Shown here one piece after another: positions 17,100 to 26,082 of a DNA stretch of 64,000 nt. Source of the stretch: a bacterium (GTDB taxonomy: Bacteria; CAIWAD01); assembly GCA_030429345.1 (NCBI GenBank), contig JAUIFJ010000002.1, positions 123,074-187,073 of the forward strand. The letters are read 5' to 3'. Each line of letters begins with the position of its first letter. The stretch's first letter is position 1. The notes under the pieces are model-generated. The model made no database searches. It was not told the DNA's origin and saw only the letters and a list, made by a program, of their open reading frames with translations. A program made the translations under genes and the position numbers.

Positions 17100-20000
17100 A
17101 CTCTTCCCGCGCGGATCGGGAAGACCGGCGGGATGGGTCCTGCCCCTGCTCCTTTGCCTGCTGTGGGTCCGGCCGGGCTTCGCCACGACCGAGATTCTTT
17201 CCCAGGACGACTCCCACATCCGCTTCCGTGTCCAGTTCGAGCATCCGGTGCTGCAGCGCACGGAACAGGGCCTGCTGCTCCAGGACCGCGAAAGCCTCTA
17301 CCTGCGGCGAGCCCAGGGCGCTTCCCTTGTACACATTCTGAGCCTGGGCATTCCGCCGGGACAAGAGGTCTTCCTGCGCGAGATTTCCCGCGTCGAGGAG
17401 CAGGCCGACTGGCCGGCCCCGGCGCCGCCGGCGGAAGAGGTCAACCTGCCGGATCCCGGCGTGCTCGGCGCGCACCTGGCCGAAGCGGGCCGCATGCGCA
17501 GCCAGGAGATCCAGCGGCTGAGAATCGTCCACGCGGACTGGCGCAAGGACCGCTGGCGCCTGCTCAGGGAGGCCGTATACGAACTGCGCTTCCGGCCCCT
17601 CCCCGGAGCGGCCGCGACCACGCGGCGCCCCGTGGTCGAGGCGGAGGCCTTCGACAGCGTCTTCGAACGCGAACTGCTGAACGCCGACTATTCCCGTCGC
17701 TGGCGCGGCCGCGAAGACGCGGCCCGGCCCCTGCGGAGCGCGCACCCGGCCTTCAGCGGCGAGTCGGTCTACAAGATCATCACCGTCGAAGAGGGCCTCT
17801 ACAAGGTCAGCACCTCCTGGCTCAGCGCCCGCGGCGTGCCCGTCGACGAGATCCAGAGCAGCCGCCTGGCCCTTTGGCTGGGGGATACGCAGGTTCCGCT
17901 GCTGGTCGTCGACGGCGGCGACGGCAGCCTGGACCCGGGGGACTACTTCGTCTTCGAGGGCCGCAAGCGCCCGGGAGAGAACTTTCCGACGAACTTCTTC
18001 GGGCCCCAGCAGGCCTACCTGTTGTCCTGGGAAGAGGGCAGCGGCCAGCGCTACCGACTGAACCCGCTGGATCCCCAGGGCTTCGAGGCCCATGATCGCT
18101 TTGTGCATCACGAGCACCTGGAGCAGAGCCGCGTCTGGGGACTGCTCGAGACCCTGACGGCACCGCCCGAAGAAGTGGATCACTGGTTCTGGCGGGAGCT
18201 GAGCGCCATTGCCGCCCCGACCAGCTTCGAGATGCGCCTCGACCTGCCGGACCTGGCTCCGGACACGACACTGGCGCGCATCCGCTATTTCCTGCGCGGC
18301 CGCTCCTTCGAGATCGCCGGCCAGGCGGACCACCACGTGGTCATGTCGGTGAACGGCGTCTGGGCCGGGGACATGGCCTTCCGCCAGCAGGAAGGACGGC
18401 TGAGCAGCTGGTTCCCGCTGCCCAGCGAAGAGCTGCTGGAAGAGCGCAACACCCTGCGCTTCCACCTGCCCATGGATCACGGCAACGAGCAGGACCTGTC
18501 CTACCTGGACTACATGCAGGTGCGCTATCCCCGCAGGACGGTCCTGCGCGACGGGCAGCTCGCCGTCGCCATCGATACGGTCGCCTTCGAGAATCCGCAG
18601 GCCGTGCGCTCCCTCGAAGTGGACAACGTGGACGGCGACCTGCTCGTGTTGAGTGACACGGGCGAGCAGATGACGACCATCCGCCTTGGGCAACAGGCCC
18701 GCAGTCGCCTGGTCGCCGTGCCGCCGGGCGCAAGCCGCGTGCGCGTGGCCGAGATCGACCGGCTTCCCGCACCCGGCGGCCTGGTGGTCTCGGACAACGA
18801 GAACCTGCGCGAGGGCGCGCAGGCCGACATGCTGATCCTCGCCCCGCGCAACTTCCTGCCGGACCTGGAGGAGCTGCGCGCCTACCACGGGCAGTCGATG
18901 AGCACGAGACTGCTGGACATCGAGTCCGTATACAACGAGTTCAGCGAGGGCAACATGGACACGGAGGCGATCCATCGCCTGCTGGATCACGCCTTCCGCC
19001 ACTGGCCGGCCCCGCTGCCCAGCTACCTGCTGCTGGTGGGCAAGAGCTCGAACTACAACCGCCTCCAGGATACCTACGCGCTCTACCCGACCCTGGTGCC
19101 GACCGACTGGGTGCAGACCTCGCCGCACGGCGCGACGCCCTCCGACGAGGAGTTCGCCTACGTGGTCGGACGTGATTCAACGGGGCAGGAGGATGTGTTC
19201 CAGGACATGATGGTGGGGCGCTTCTCGGTGGCCACTGTGGCACAGCTGCGCGACGTGCTCGCGAAGCACCGGTCTTACCGCGAACGGGAAGACCTGGGAC
19301 GCTGGATGGAGACCAGCATCTTCGCCGCCGACAACATCGACATCGAGTTCGAGGCCGGCAACGACTACATCGCGAGCCATGTGCTGCCGAAGGCACATCG
19401 CGAACAGACGATCCACGTGCGCAGCAATTCGGACTACCACGGAGGAGCGGTCGAGTTCATCGACCTCTTCAACGACGGCGCGGTCGTCAACTCCTACAAC
19501 GGCCACGGCAACGTCGGCATCTACGCCACCGAGGCCCTCTTCCGCGCCACCGACATCCGCTTTCTCAACAACGGCAACCGCCTGCCCATCTGCTATGCCT
19601 GGTCCTGCCTGGTGGGCTACTTCGACAATCCGGACAGCATGAGCATGGCCGAGCTGCTCTGCCGCCAGCCCGACGCCGGCGCCATCGCCTTCTACGGCGC
19701 GGCGGCCAAGGCCTACATCAGCGTTGACAATCCCTACGTGGTCAACTACTTCGCCAACTTCTACGACGATCGCGAGCTGACCTTCGGCCAGAGCATCCTG
19801 CTCACCGAGACCACCATGCAGACCATCAGCCTGGGAGCCAACGTGGCGCGCATGTACAACCTGCTCGGCGATCCGGCGCTCAAGCCGGCCTTTCCCGGGC
19901 AGGACCTGCTGCCGCAGGCGGACTACGTTGTCACACACGGTGATTCCACCTTCAGCGTGCCGGTGGTCAGTGATCCACCCGGCCTGTCCGGGACCTTGCG

Positions 20001-21912
20001 CGCCGAACTCTGGCTTCACGGCAACCGCAGCCTGAGCGGCATCAGTCCGGTCCGCACGGTCGAAGTGCCCTTCAATGGCGGCTCGGGCAACGTGGAGATC
20101 ACGGTGCCTGCCCTGGATCCGGACTCGAGCTACGCGGCGCGCCTGCGGCTGTCGATGAACACGGACAACGACCGCGCCATCGGCTATCTGCCCGTATACA
20201 TCAACAGCGGGCAGGCCGGCATCTCCTGGCACACGCCGGAACTGGGCATTGCCGGACAGCCGGCGGAGATCGGCCTGAGGCTCGAGGACGCGGCGGATTC
20301 GGTCTACGTGCGGACCAATCTCGGGGTGCAGGCGCTGCCGGTGCGCATGCCCGAAACGGGCGAGGGCGAATACCTCTACAGCATTGAGGCCCTGCCGGAG
20401 AACGTGGCCTTTCTGCAGTCGCCGACCCTGCGCGGCACCTTCCGCATGGCGAGCCTGATCTACGACTTCTACATCTACCGCGACGGCGTGCCCGAGGAGA
20501 TGCCCGGGCGCATCATGCGCATTTCCGCGCTGGAGACGCTGAGCTCCATCGACAGCCTGCTGCAGGTGGAGGGGAACGCCGACAGCCTCTGGCTGGAACA
20601 GGACATTGCTGTCCACACCTTCCTCGACCCGACATACGGCCAGTACAGCCTGCGTGACGGCGCCACCGTGATCCTGCAGGATACGGTCGCCCTGTCCCGC
20701 GGAACCAATCTGCTGCAATCATCCCTTGAGCTCTCCCCCGGGCGGCACGATCTGACCCTGGTGATGAATTCCGTCTGGAACGACGAGTTCAGCTTCGACT
20801 GGCTGGATCCCCTGCGCGTGGAGGACAGCTTTTTCCTGCTGACGCCCTCGGCGGGCAGCGGCGGCCTGCCGATTTCCCTTGGCGGCGGCTGGAGCCTGGA
20901 TGCCGGCGCCGGAGTGCTCGGCCAGGCCCTGCTGCTGGACGAGAGCTTCGCCGAACAGCCCTTGTCCCAGCTGGACGACCTGCTGCCCGGCCTGGGCGCG
21001 CCGCTGCTGCCCGAGGAGCCGCCCCTGCCCTTGTGGATCGCCCCGCGCGACATGGACGACGCGCCGCTGGAGGGTGTCACCCTGGGGCTGGAGCTGGATG
21101 CAGCGCTGCTGTTCCAGGGAGCCGACAGCACGCTGCGCGCCGACGAGGGCCGCGTGCGACTGGCCCGCCACAACGGCGAGCGCGGTCTCTGGCTGGTCCA
21201 GGGACCGGAAGCCCAGGGCCCCTTCACCGGCCTGCTGGAAGCCTATCTGCACGGACAGGAAGGCATTTACCTGCCGTTGCTGGTAGAGGACAGCGAGGGA
21301 CCCTCCATTTCCGTGGACGTCGAAGGGCAATGGTTTGCCGCGGGGGACCTGGTGTCCCAGGCCCCCGTGTTCCAGATCCTGCTCAGCGATCCGGCGGGCA
21401 TCGACCTGGGCGACGGCAGCTCGGGACCGCAGATTGAACTGGACGGCACCCGGGTGGACGAGACGGAGATCCAGGTGATCGACGCGCTCAGTTCCGCCCG
21501 CCTGTCCTGGACCCCGGGCACCCTGGAGCCGGGCAGCGAGCACACCTTGCGGGTGATCGCCCGCGACGCGGCCGGCAACGAGAGCAGCGAGGAGCTGAGT
21601 TTCCGCGCCAGCTCGGGACTGGCACTTTCCTTCCTGGCCAATCACCCGAATCCCTTCGACGACCAGACCACGCTGGCCTGGGAGCTGACGGGTACTCCCA
21701 GCCGCATCGGCATGGCCATCTACACCTCCGCCGGGCGCAAGGTGCGCACGATCCGCATTCCCTTCCCGCGCATCGGCTACGACGAGTTCATCTGGGACGG
21801 TCGCGACGACAAGGGGCGGGATGTGGCCAACGGAGTCTATTACCTGAAGATGACGGTCAGCGGCAAGAGCGGAAGTGTCGAGAAGATCGTCAAGCTGGCG
21901 AGGCTGCGATGA
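17071..21912 (+). CDS. Secreted C25 (gingipain-type) peptidase, PorU-like, with FlgD/T9SS-like C-terminus
   Basis: This 1613-residue protein starts at ATG 17071 and has a signal peptide (VLPLLLCLLWVRPGFA). A large N-terminal region precedes a Peptidase_C25 domain: the histidine is in NSYNGHGNVG (His812) and the cysteine in CYAWSCLVGYF (Cys846, with Cys841 nearby), a His-Cys spacing of 34, like gingipains. Ig-like domains follow, and the end (about 1530-1613) is a FlgD-like/type-IX sorting segment: HPNPFDDQTTLAWEL ... DGRDDKGRDVANGVYYLKM. PorU is the C25-family sortase of type IX secretion. The adjacent PorV-like gene supports a PorU-like role, but a secreted protease that is itself a cargo is equally compatible with the tail. 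Confidence 0.8.
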   Translation: MWTGIAHTPELFPRGSGRPAGWVLPLLLCLLWVRPGFATTEILSQDDSHIRFRVQFEHPVLQRTEQGLLLQDRESLYLRRAQGASLVHILSLGIPPGQEVFLREISRVEEQADWPAPAPPAEEVNLPDPGVLGAHLAEAGRMRSQEIQRLRIVHADWRKDRWRLLREAVYELRFRPLPGAAATTRRPVVEAEAFDSVFERELLNADYSRRWRGREDAARPLRSAHPAFSGESVYKIITVEEGLYKVSTSWLSARGVPVDEIQSSRLALWLGDTQVPLLVVDGGDGSLDPGDYFVFEGRKRPGENFPTNFFGPQQAYLLSWEEGSGQRYRLNPLDPQGFEAHDRFVHHEHLEQSRVWGLLETLTAPPEEVDHWFWRELSAIAAPTSFEMRLDLPDLAPDTTLARIRYFLRGRSFEIAGQADHHVVMSVNGVWAGDMAFRQQEGRLSSWFPLPSEELLEERNTLRFHLPMDHGNEQDLSYLDYMQVRYPRRTVLRDGQLAVAIDTVAFENPQAVRSLEVDNVDGDLLVLSDTGEQMTTIRLGQQARSRLVAVPPGASRVRVAEIDRLPAPGGLVVSDNENLREGAQADMLILAPRNFLPDLEELRAYHGQSMSTRLLDIESVYNEFSEGNMDTEAIHRLLDHAFRHWPAPLPSYLLLVGKSSNYNRLQDTYALYPTLVPTDWVQTSPHGATPSDEEFAYVVGRDSTGQEDVFQDMMVGRFSVATVAQLRDVLAKHRSYREREDLGRWMETSIFAADNIDIEFEAGNDYIASHVLPKAHREQTIHVRSNSDYHGGAVEFIDLFNDGAVVNSYNGHGNVGIYATEALFRATDIRFLNNGNRLPICYAWSCLVGYFDNPDSMSMAELLCRQPDAGAIAFYGAAAKAYISVDNPYVVNYFANFYDDRELTFGQSILLTETTMQTISLGANVARMYNLLGDPALKPAFPGQDLLPQADYVVTHGDSTFSVPVVSDPPGLSGTLRAELWLHGNRSLSGISPVRTVEVPFNGGSGNVEITVPALDPDSSYAARLRLSMNTDNDRAIGYLPVYINSGQAGISWHTPELGIAGQPAEIGLRLEDAADSVYVRTNLGVQALPVRMPETGEGEYLYSIEALPENVAFLQSPTLRGTFRMASLIYDFYIYRDGVPEEMPGRIMRISALETLSSIDSLLQVEGNADSLWLEQDIAVHTFLDPTYGQYSLRDGATVILQDTVALSRGTNLLQSSLELSPGRHDLTLVMNSVWNDEFSFDWLDPLRVEDSFFLLTPSAGSGGLPISLGGGWSLDAGAGVLGQALLLDESFAEQPLSQLDDLLPGLGAPLLPEEPPLPLWIAPRDMDDAPLEGVTLGLELDAALLFQGADSTLRADEGRVRLARHNGERGLWLVQGPEAQGPFTGLLEAYLHGQEGIYLPLLVEDSEGPSISVDVEGQWFAAGDLVSQAPVFQILLSDPAGIDLGDGSSGPQIELDGTRVDETEIQVIDALSSARLSWTPGTLEPGSEHTLRVIARDAAGNESSEELSFRASSGLALSFLANHPNPFDDQTTLAWELTGTPSRIGMAIYTSAGRKVRTIRIPFPRIGYDEFIWDGRDDKGRDVANGVYYLKMTVSGKSGSVEKIVKLARLR

Positions 21913-22919
21913 AACGGGTACTTCTGGGTCTCTGCGCCCTGTTCTGCGGCAGCATGCCGGCCGCTGCCAGCGAGTACGCCGCCGACTTCCTCAGCCTGGG
22001 CACCGGAGCCGCGGCTGCCGGCCAGGGAGGCGCCTACAGCACGAGCAAGGCCGGAGCCACCAGTTTCTACTGGAACCCGGCGCTGATCCTGGACGAAGGA
22101 CGGGTCAAGCTCTACGCGGAAACGGTCAGCCTCTTCGACGGCCTGAGCCAGTACCAGACAGCGGCCCTGCAGTTGCGCCTGCGGAAGCACTGGGCGCTTT
22201 CGCTGGGCGCGCAGATGCAGCTGGACGATGACATTCCGCGCTACGCCGAACTGCCCGGGGGGCGTGATTTCCGCGACCGGGACGATCGCAGCAGCGGCAC
22301 GCCCCAGGGCAGCTTCGAGGCCAGCTCGCGAGCGATCAGCGTCGGCCTGAGCCGGGAATTCTGGTTCGACGTGATCATGGGCACGGGCCTGGTGCCGAAC
22401 GTGCTGCCGGCCCGACTGGCCTTCGGCGGCAGCCTGAGGATGATCGACCAGACCCTGGACGACGTCAACGCCTCCGGCAGCGGCGGCGACCTGGGCGCCA
22501 AGCTGATCCTCAACGGACCCGTCGAGCTGGGCGGCCCTTCGCCCAAGGAACTGGTGCTTGCCTTGAGCCTGCAGAACCTCTTCAGCCAGGACCTGGAATG
22601 GGACACGGGCACGAAGGATCCCCTGGACCTGAACGTGAAGACCGGCGTTTCCTGGAAGGACGGCATAGGTAAGTGGCCCCTGGCCTACCGCCTGGCCCTG
22701 GATCACGATACGGCCTGGGACGGCGTCTGGCATCTGGGAGGCGAGCTCTTCCTGGGGGACTGGGTCGTCCTGCGCGCCGGGGGGGAAGGCAGCAAGCTGG
22801 ACGATGTGGAAGGATCGAGCGGAGCGGGCCTGCGCTGGCGCAGCCTGCGTGTGGACTATGCCTTCCGCCCCCATGACCTGGGCGCGATCCACCGCGTCTC
22901 CTTTGAAGTGGGGTTTTGA
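21909..22919 (+). CDS. PorV/PorQ-family outer-membrane beta-barrel protein
   Basis: This 336-residue protein starts at ATG 21909 in an ATGA overlap with the C25 gene. A signal peptide (MKRVLLGLCALFCGSMPAAAS) leads to FLSLGTGAAAAGQGGAYSTS and TSFYWNPALI, the typical PorV/PorQ start (LxxGxGAxxxGxGGA ... WNPA). Alternating amphipathic strands continue to a C-terminal FEVGF ending in Phe, as in outer-membrane barrels. PorV is the shuttle/outer-membrane partner of the PorU sortase, so this pair looks like part of a type IX-like secretion or surface-attachment system. The rest of that machinery is not in the window. Confidence 0.75.
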   Translation: MKRVLLGLCALFCGSMPAAASEYAADFLSLGTGAAAAGQGGAYSTSKAGATSFYWNPALILDEGRVKLYAETVSLFDGLSQYQTAALQLRLRKHWALSLGAQMQLDDDIPRYAELPGGRDFRDRDDRSSGTPQGSFEASSRAISVGLSREFWFDVIMGTGLVPNVLPARLAFGGSLRMIDQTLDDVNASGSGGDLGAKLILNGPVELGGPSPKELVLALSLQNLFSQDLEWDTGTKDPLDLNVKTGVSWKDGIGKWPLAYRLALDHDTAWDGVWHLGGELFLGDWVVLRAGGEGSKLDDVEGSSGAGLRWRSLRVDYAFRPHDLGAIHRVSFEVGF

Positions 22920-22930
22920 TTAGCAGCATG

Positions 22931-23309
22931 CTCCGCACGATGATCGTGCGGTTCTATGCAACGACCGCGATGCGGTCGCCGGCCGGCCCACCTTTCACCC
23001 TTCGCGGGGAATGCACTAGTTCGACCTTCATGTTTCTCGGCGGGGAAACCCGACACGACCCCATAGGGGTCGCTGCATATAGCCGCAGATGAAATCTGCG
23101 GGCATCCAATAATCCCCGTATACTCCGCACGATGATCGTGCGGTTCTATGCAACGACCGCGATGCGGTCGCCGGCCGGCCCACCCTTCATCCTTCGCGGG
23201 GAATGCACTGGTTCGACCATCAGGTTTCTCGGCGGGGAAACCCGACACGACCCCATAGGGGTCGCTGCCCATAGCCGCAGATGAAATCTGCGGGCATCCA
23301 ATAATCCCC
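22931..23309. repeat. 192-bp direct tandem duplication built of hairpin modules
   Basis: Copies run from 22931 to 23122 and 23123 to about 23309, offset exactly 192 bp with only scattered substitutions. Each copy contains GCACGAT-G-ATCGTGC, CGACCGC-GAT-GCGGTCG, CGACCCC-ATA-GGGGTCG and CCGCAGAT-GAA-ATCTGCGG: perfect 7-8 bp stems with 1-3 nt loops. Two divergently oriented double-hairpin modules per copy share the linker TATGCARCGACC with elements at 52.7 and 63.6 kb. Confidence 0.85.
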
Positions 23310-23727
23310 CCGGGAACCTGCGGCTGTCTGTCGAAGTTTACGCTCCCCTGAATCCCGGCGCAGGTCGTAAAGGATTGCAGAATCCTTCGCCCGCCTTGCA
23401 GCGGCATGCACAGGGTTCCAGGTCCAGTGCAGGAAATCTTTTCGGACGGTCCTTGCCCCTTGATTCAGTGGGTCCCTTCTGCCGATACTTCCCTGCGAGC
23501 GGCTCTGCTGGCCCCGCCGGGTTCCCGTCCCGCGCCGGTTTTCCGCTTCCTCTCCCTGTTCGTGTCCTGGTCTCCGACCCGCCGGAGACGGAACTCTCCC
23601 TGAATTGAGTCTCATGGTCCGAATTGGCAAAGTGTTTGCGTGCTTTGACTTGTTCGACTTCACGCTCTGCGTGATGGGAGTCAAGAGGAGTCCACCATCG
23701 CCCGCAGATGGTTCCCGGCACTACCTT

Positions 23728-23756
23728 GCAGTAGACAGGGCCGGGTGATAAATTCA
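23728..23756 (+). promoter_or_regulatory. Candidate promoter for the type IV pilus locus
   Basis: TTGCAG (23728-23733) and TAAATT (23751-23756) are separated by 17 bp, about 190 bp before the pilin start. An overlapping sigma-54-like element GGCACTACCTTGCA (23719-23732) is also present but has 9 instead of 10 bp between GG and GC, which normally abolishes sigma-54 use. Either reading is weak. Confidence 0.3.
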
Positions 23757-23942
23757 GTGCTTGTCATCGGCAGTCACTGCAGCAGGAAGCACATCCCCTC
23801 TCCCCCCGTCCGCATCCAGTGGACAGCCTTGCCGCCGGCATCCCGCATACAGCCGGTTCAAGGGTGTGACTGATCGTGAAGCGATCCGAATCAACCAGAG
23901 ACATAAGTGCAAGCACGGACCAATTCTTAAGGGAGATCCCAA

Positions 23943-24356
23943 ATGAAGACCTTCAAGCGCGATGATCGCGGCTTTACCCTGGTGGAAGTCCTGATCGTGG
24001 TGATCCTGGTGGCCATTCTGGCCGCTATCGCTGTGCCCAAGTACATGCAGATGGTCAAGGGCGCCCGCGCCTCGGATGCCAAGGTTCAGATCAACGCCAT
24101 CATGAACGCGGCCGAGATCTACGAGCAGGAAACCGGCACCTGGCCGAGCGACCTGCAGATCCTGAAGGAGCAGGGCTACGTCGAGCTGCAGGAAAGCACC
24201 GAGCGTGCCTGGACCTTCACCCTCATCGGCGAGGACCAGATCCAGGCCACCTCGACTGCGGAAATGAAGGGCGGCCCCGGCAACGTGGTGACCTACAACA
24301 TCCAGAACGGCACCTGGTCCGGCTACGGCTTCCCCAAGTCCGAGAGCGGCGAGTAA
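23943..24356 (+). CDS. Type IV pilin / GspG-like prepilin
   Basis: This 137-residue protein follows AGGGAG. It has a short basic leader and the prepilin site DDRG|FTLVEVLIVVILVAILAA: cleavage after Gly10, Phe at +1, Glu at +5. The hydrophobic N-terminal helix continues to AVPKYMQMVKGARASDAKVQINAIMNAAEIYEQETGTWP, close to GspG/PilA-type pilins. It is probably the major pilin, because it leads the locus and is followed by a GC hairpin. No disulphide-bonded C-terminal loop is present. The prepilin peptidase encoded at 39160 would process it. Confidence 0.88.
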   Translation: MKTFKRDDRGFTLVEVLIVVILVAILAAIAVPKYMQMVKGARASDAKVQINAIMNAAEIYEQETGTWPSDLQILKEQGYVELQESTERAWTFTLIGEDQIQATSTAEMKGGPGNVVTYNIQNGTWSGYGFPKSESGE

Positions 24357-24376
24357 GAATGATTGTGATGCAGAGT

Positions 24377-24401
24377 TTCCGGCCCCCAAGCGGGGCCGGA
24401 A
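24377..24401 (+). terminator. Hairpin after pilin gene (attenuator/terminator-like)
   Basis: A perfect 10-bp stem (TTCCGGCCCC / GGGGCCGGAA) with 5-nt loop lies 20 bp after the pilin stop. No T-run follows, so partial termination or mRNA 3'-end protection, keeping pilin expression above the downstream genes, is more likely than full termination. Confidence 0.5.
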
Positions 24402-24446
24402 TCACTGCCTGCCCCTGCCCGGGGCTTGCCTGATTTGGAGAAGCGG

Positions 24447-25511
24447 ATGAATCTCAACGAACTGCTCACCTTCGGCGTCCAGCAGGGCGCTTCCGACCTT
24501 CACCTGGCGGTTGGGACAGTGCCCATGGTCCGCATCCATGGCCACATGAAGAAACTTTCCCTGCCGGCGATGACCCAGGAAAGCATGGACGGCTACGTTC
24601 AGGAAATCATGAACGATCGTCAGAAGGAAGTCTTCCACGAGAAGTTCGAGATCGACTTTTCCTACAAGCTCGAGGGGCTGGCCCGCTTTCGTGTCAACTT
24701 CTTCGAGCAGGTGCTGGGAACCAGCGCGGTCTTCCGCACCATTCCCGACCAGATCCGCACCTTCGAGGAACTGGGTCTGCCGGCCAAGGTGCTGTCGGAC
24801 CTGGCCCTCAAGGACCGCGGGATCGTGCTGCTGACCGGCCCGACCGGCAGCGGCAAGTCCACCACCCTCGCGACCATGGTGGACATCGTCAACGAGACCT
24901 TCGAAAAGCACATCATCACCGTCGAGGACCCCATCGAGTTCTTCCACCAGTCGAAGAACTGCATGGTCAACCAGCGCGAGCTGGGGGCCAACACGCACAG
25001 TTTCGCCAACGCGCTGCGCAGCGCGCTGCGTGAAGACCCCGATGTGATCCTGGTGGGTGAGATGCGCGACCTGGAAACGGTCCAGCTGGCCCTGACGGCC
25101 GCCGAGACCGGTCACCTGGTGCTGGCCACTCTCCATACGCCGAGCGCCACCAAGACCGTGGACCGTATCATCGACATCTTCCCTTCCGCCCAGAAACAGC
25201 AGGTCCGCAGCATGCTCGCGGAAAGCCTGGAGGCCGTCGTGGCCCAGCGCTTGCTGCCCAACAAGGACGGCAAGGGGCGCACGGCGGTGACGGAAGTCAT
25301 GATCGCCAACACGGCGGTTCGCAACCTGATCCGCGAGGACAAGATTTTCCAGATCCCCAACATCATTCAGGGCGGCAGCAAGCAGGGCATGCACAGCCTG
25401 GACAGCGACCTTCTGCGCGTGGTGCGCGAAGGCCGTGTGGACCGGCAGGTGGCGCTGCAGATTGCTGACAACCCGCGCGTCCTGGAAATGGAGATGGGGG
25501 ATCTGTACTGA
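24447..25511 (+). CDS. pilT: Type IV pilus retraction ATPase PilT
   Basis: This 354-residue protein starts at ATG 24447, set by the upstream TGGAGAAG site; an in-frame TTG at 24426 adds seven residues but lacks a site. Motifs are Walker A LTGPTGSGKST (about 129-139), Asp box VEDPIEFFH, Walker B DVILVGEMRDLET, His box TGHLVLATLHT and the PilT-specific AVRNLIREDK near the C-terminus. It should power pilus retraction (twitching, adhesion release) at the cytoplasmic base. Its place directly after the pilin and before the minor pilins suggests co-regulation. Confidence 0.93.
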   Translation: MNLNELLTFGVQQGASDLHLAVGTVPMVRIHGHMKKLSLPAMTQESMDGYVQEIMNDRQKEVFHEKFEIDFSYKLEGLARFRVNFFEQVLGTSAVFRTIPDQIRTFEELGLPAKVLSDLALKDRGIVLLTGPTGSGKSTTLATMVDIVNETFEKHIITVEDPIEFFHQSKNCMVNQRELGANTHSFANALRSALREDPDVILVGEMRDLETVQLALTAAETGHLVLATLHTPSATKTVDRIIDIFPSAQKQQVRSMLAESLEAVVAQRLLPNKDGKGRTAVTEVMIANTAVRNLIREDKIFQIPNIIQGGSKQGMHSLDSDLLRVVREGRVDRQVALQIADNPRVLEMEMGDLY

Positions 25512-25587
25512 TCCAGATAGAAGACCTCCCGCCGGTGCGGGAATCCTGTGGAGCCAGGGAGAGCGGCTTCGGACAAGGAGAACGGTC

Positions 25588-26070
25588 ATGAAGACAGGAA
25601 CACAGCAGCGGGAAACACGGCAGGGAGAAGGCGCCATGCGCCGCTTCCTGCGCGAAGACCGCGGCGCGACCATGCTGCCTTCCCTGGTGGTGGGATTCAT
25701 GGTGGTCGTGATCGCCTCGACGGCGATCTTCAAGGGCATTTTCCAGGCCCACGACTCCAACATGAGAATCTACCGCAAGGTGAAGGCCCTGGAAGCGCTG
25801 CAGAACGAAATGGAATACTGGAAGGCCGAGGTCTCGCTGCGCGGCGCCAGCCACCAGCGTCCCTACGGCCGTTACCAGGTCGTATTGGAAAGCGACAGCC
25901 GGCGCAGCAACGACGCCGTGCTGGCCTCCTTTGAACCGGCCGCGCAGATCCGGCCCCTGGGAACGACAGGACAGGTCCAGGCCTTCGAGATCACGGTCTC
26001 GATCACCTGGCCCGAAGGCGACAAGCTCTGGCGCGAGACCATGACAACCGCGGTCAACCCGCTCTACTAG
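25588..26070 (+). CDS. Prepilin-like minor pilin lacking Glu5
   Basis: This 160-residue protein has a good AAGGAG site before ATG 25588. A long basic leader ends in REDRG|ATMLPSLVVGFMVVVIAS: prepilin-like cleavage after Gly and a hydrophobic helix, but position +5 is Pro rather than Glu. This is seen in some tip or GspK/PilX-like subunits. The C-terminal half is a soluble domain (YGRYQVVLESDSRR ... FEITVSITWPEGD). It probably belongs to a minor-pilin complex with the next two genes. Confidence 0.68.
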   Translation: MKTGTQQRETRQGEGAMRRFLREDRGATMLPSLVVGFMVVVIASTAIFKGIFQAHDSNMRIYRKVKALEALQNEMEYWKAEVSLRGASHQRPYGRYQVVLESDSRRSNDAVLASFEPAAQIRPLGTTGQVQAFEITVSITWPEGDKLWRETMTTAVNPLY

Positions 26071-26082
26071 AAGGAGGACGTG

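Larger units (their letters stand above)
22920..23942. other. Gene-free region between PorV-like and pilin genes
   Basis: About 1 kb separates the two genes. The first 390 bp is a 192-bp tandem duplication rich in short hairpins. The middle (23310-23700) holds no supportable gene; a small hairpin AAGGATT-GCAG-AATCCTT lies at 23370-23387. The last 240 bp should carry the pilus promoter, and AGGGAGATCCC precedes the pilin start. Confidence 0.6.
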
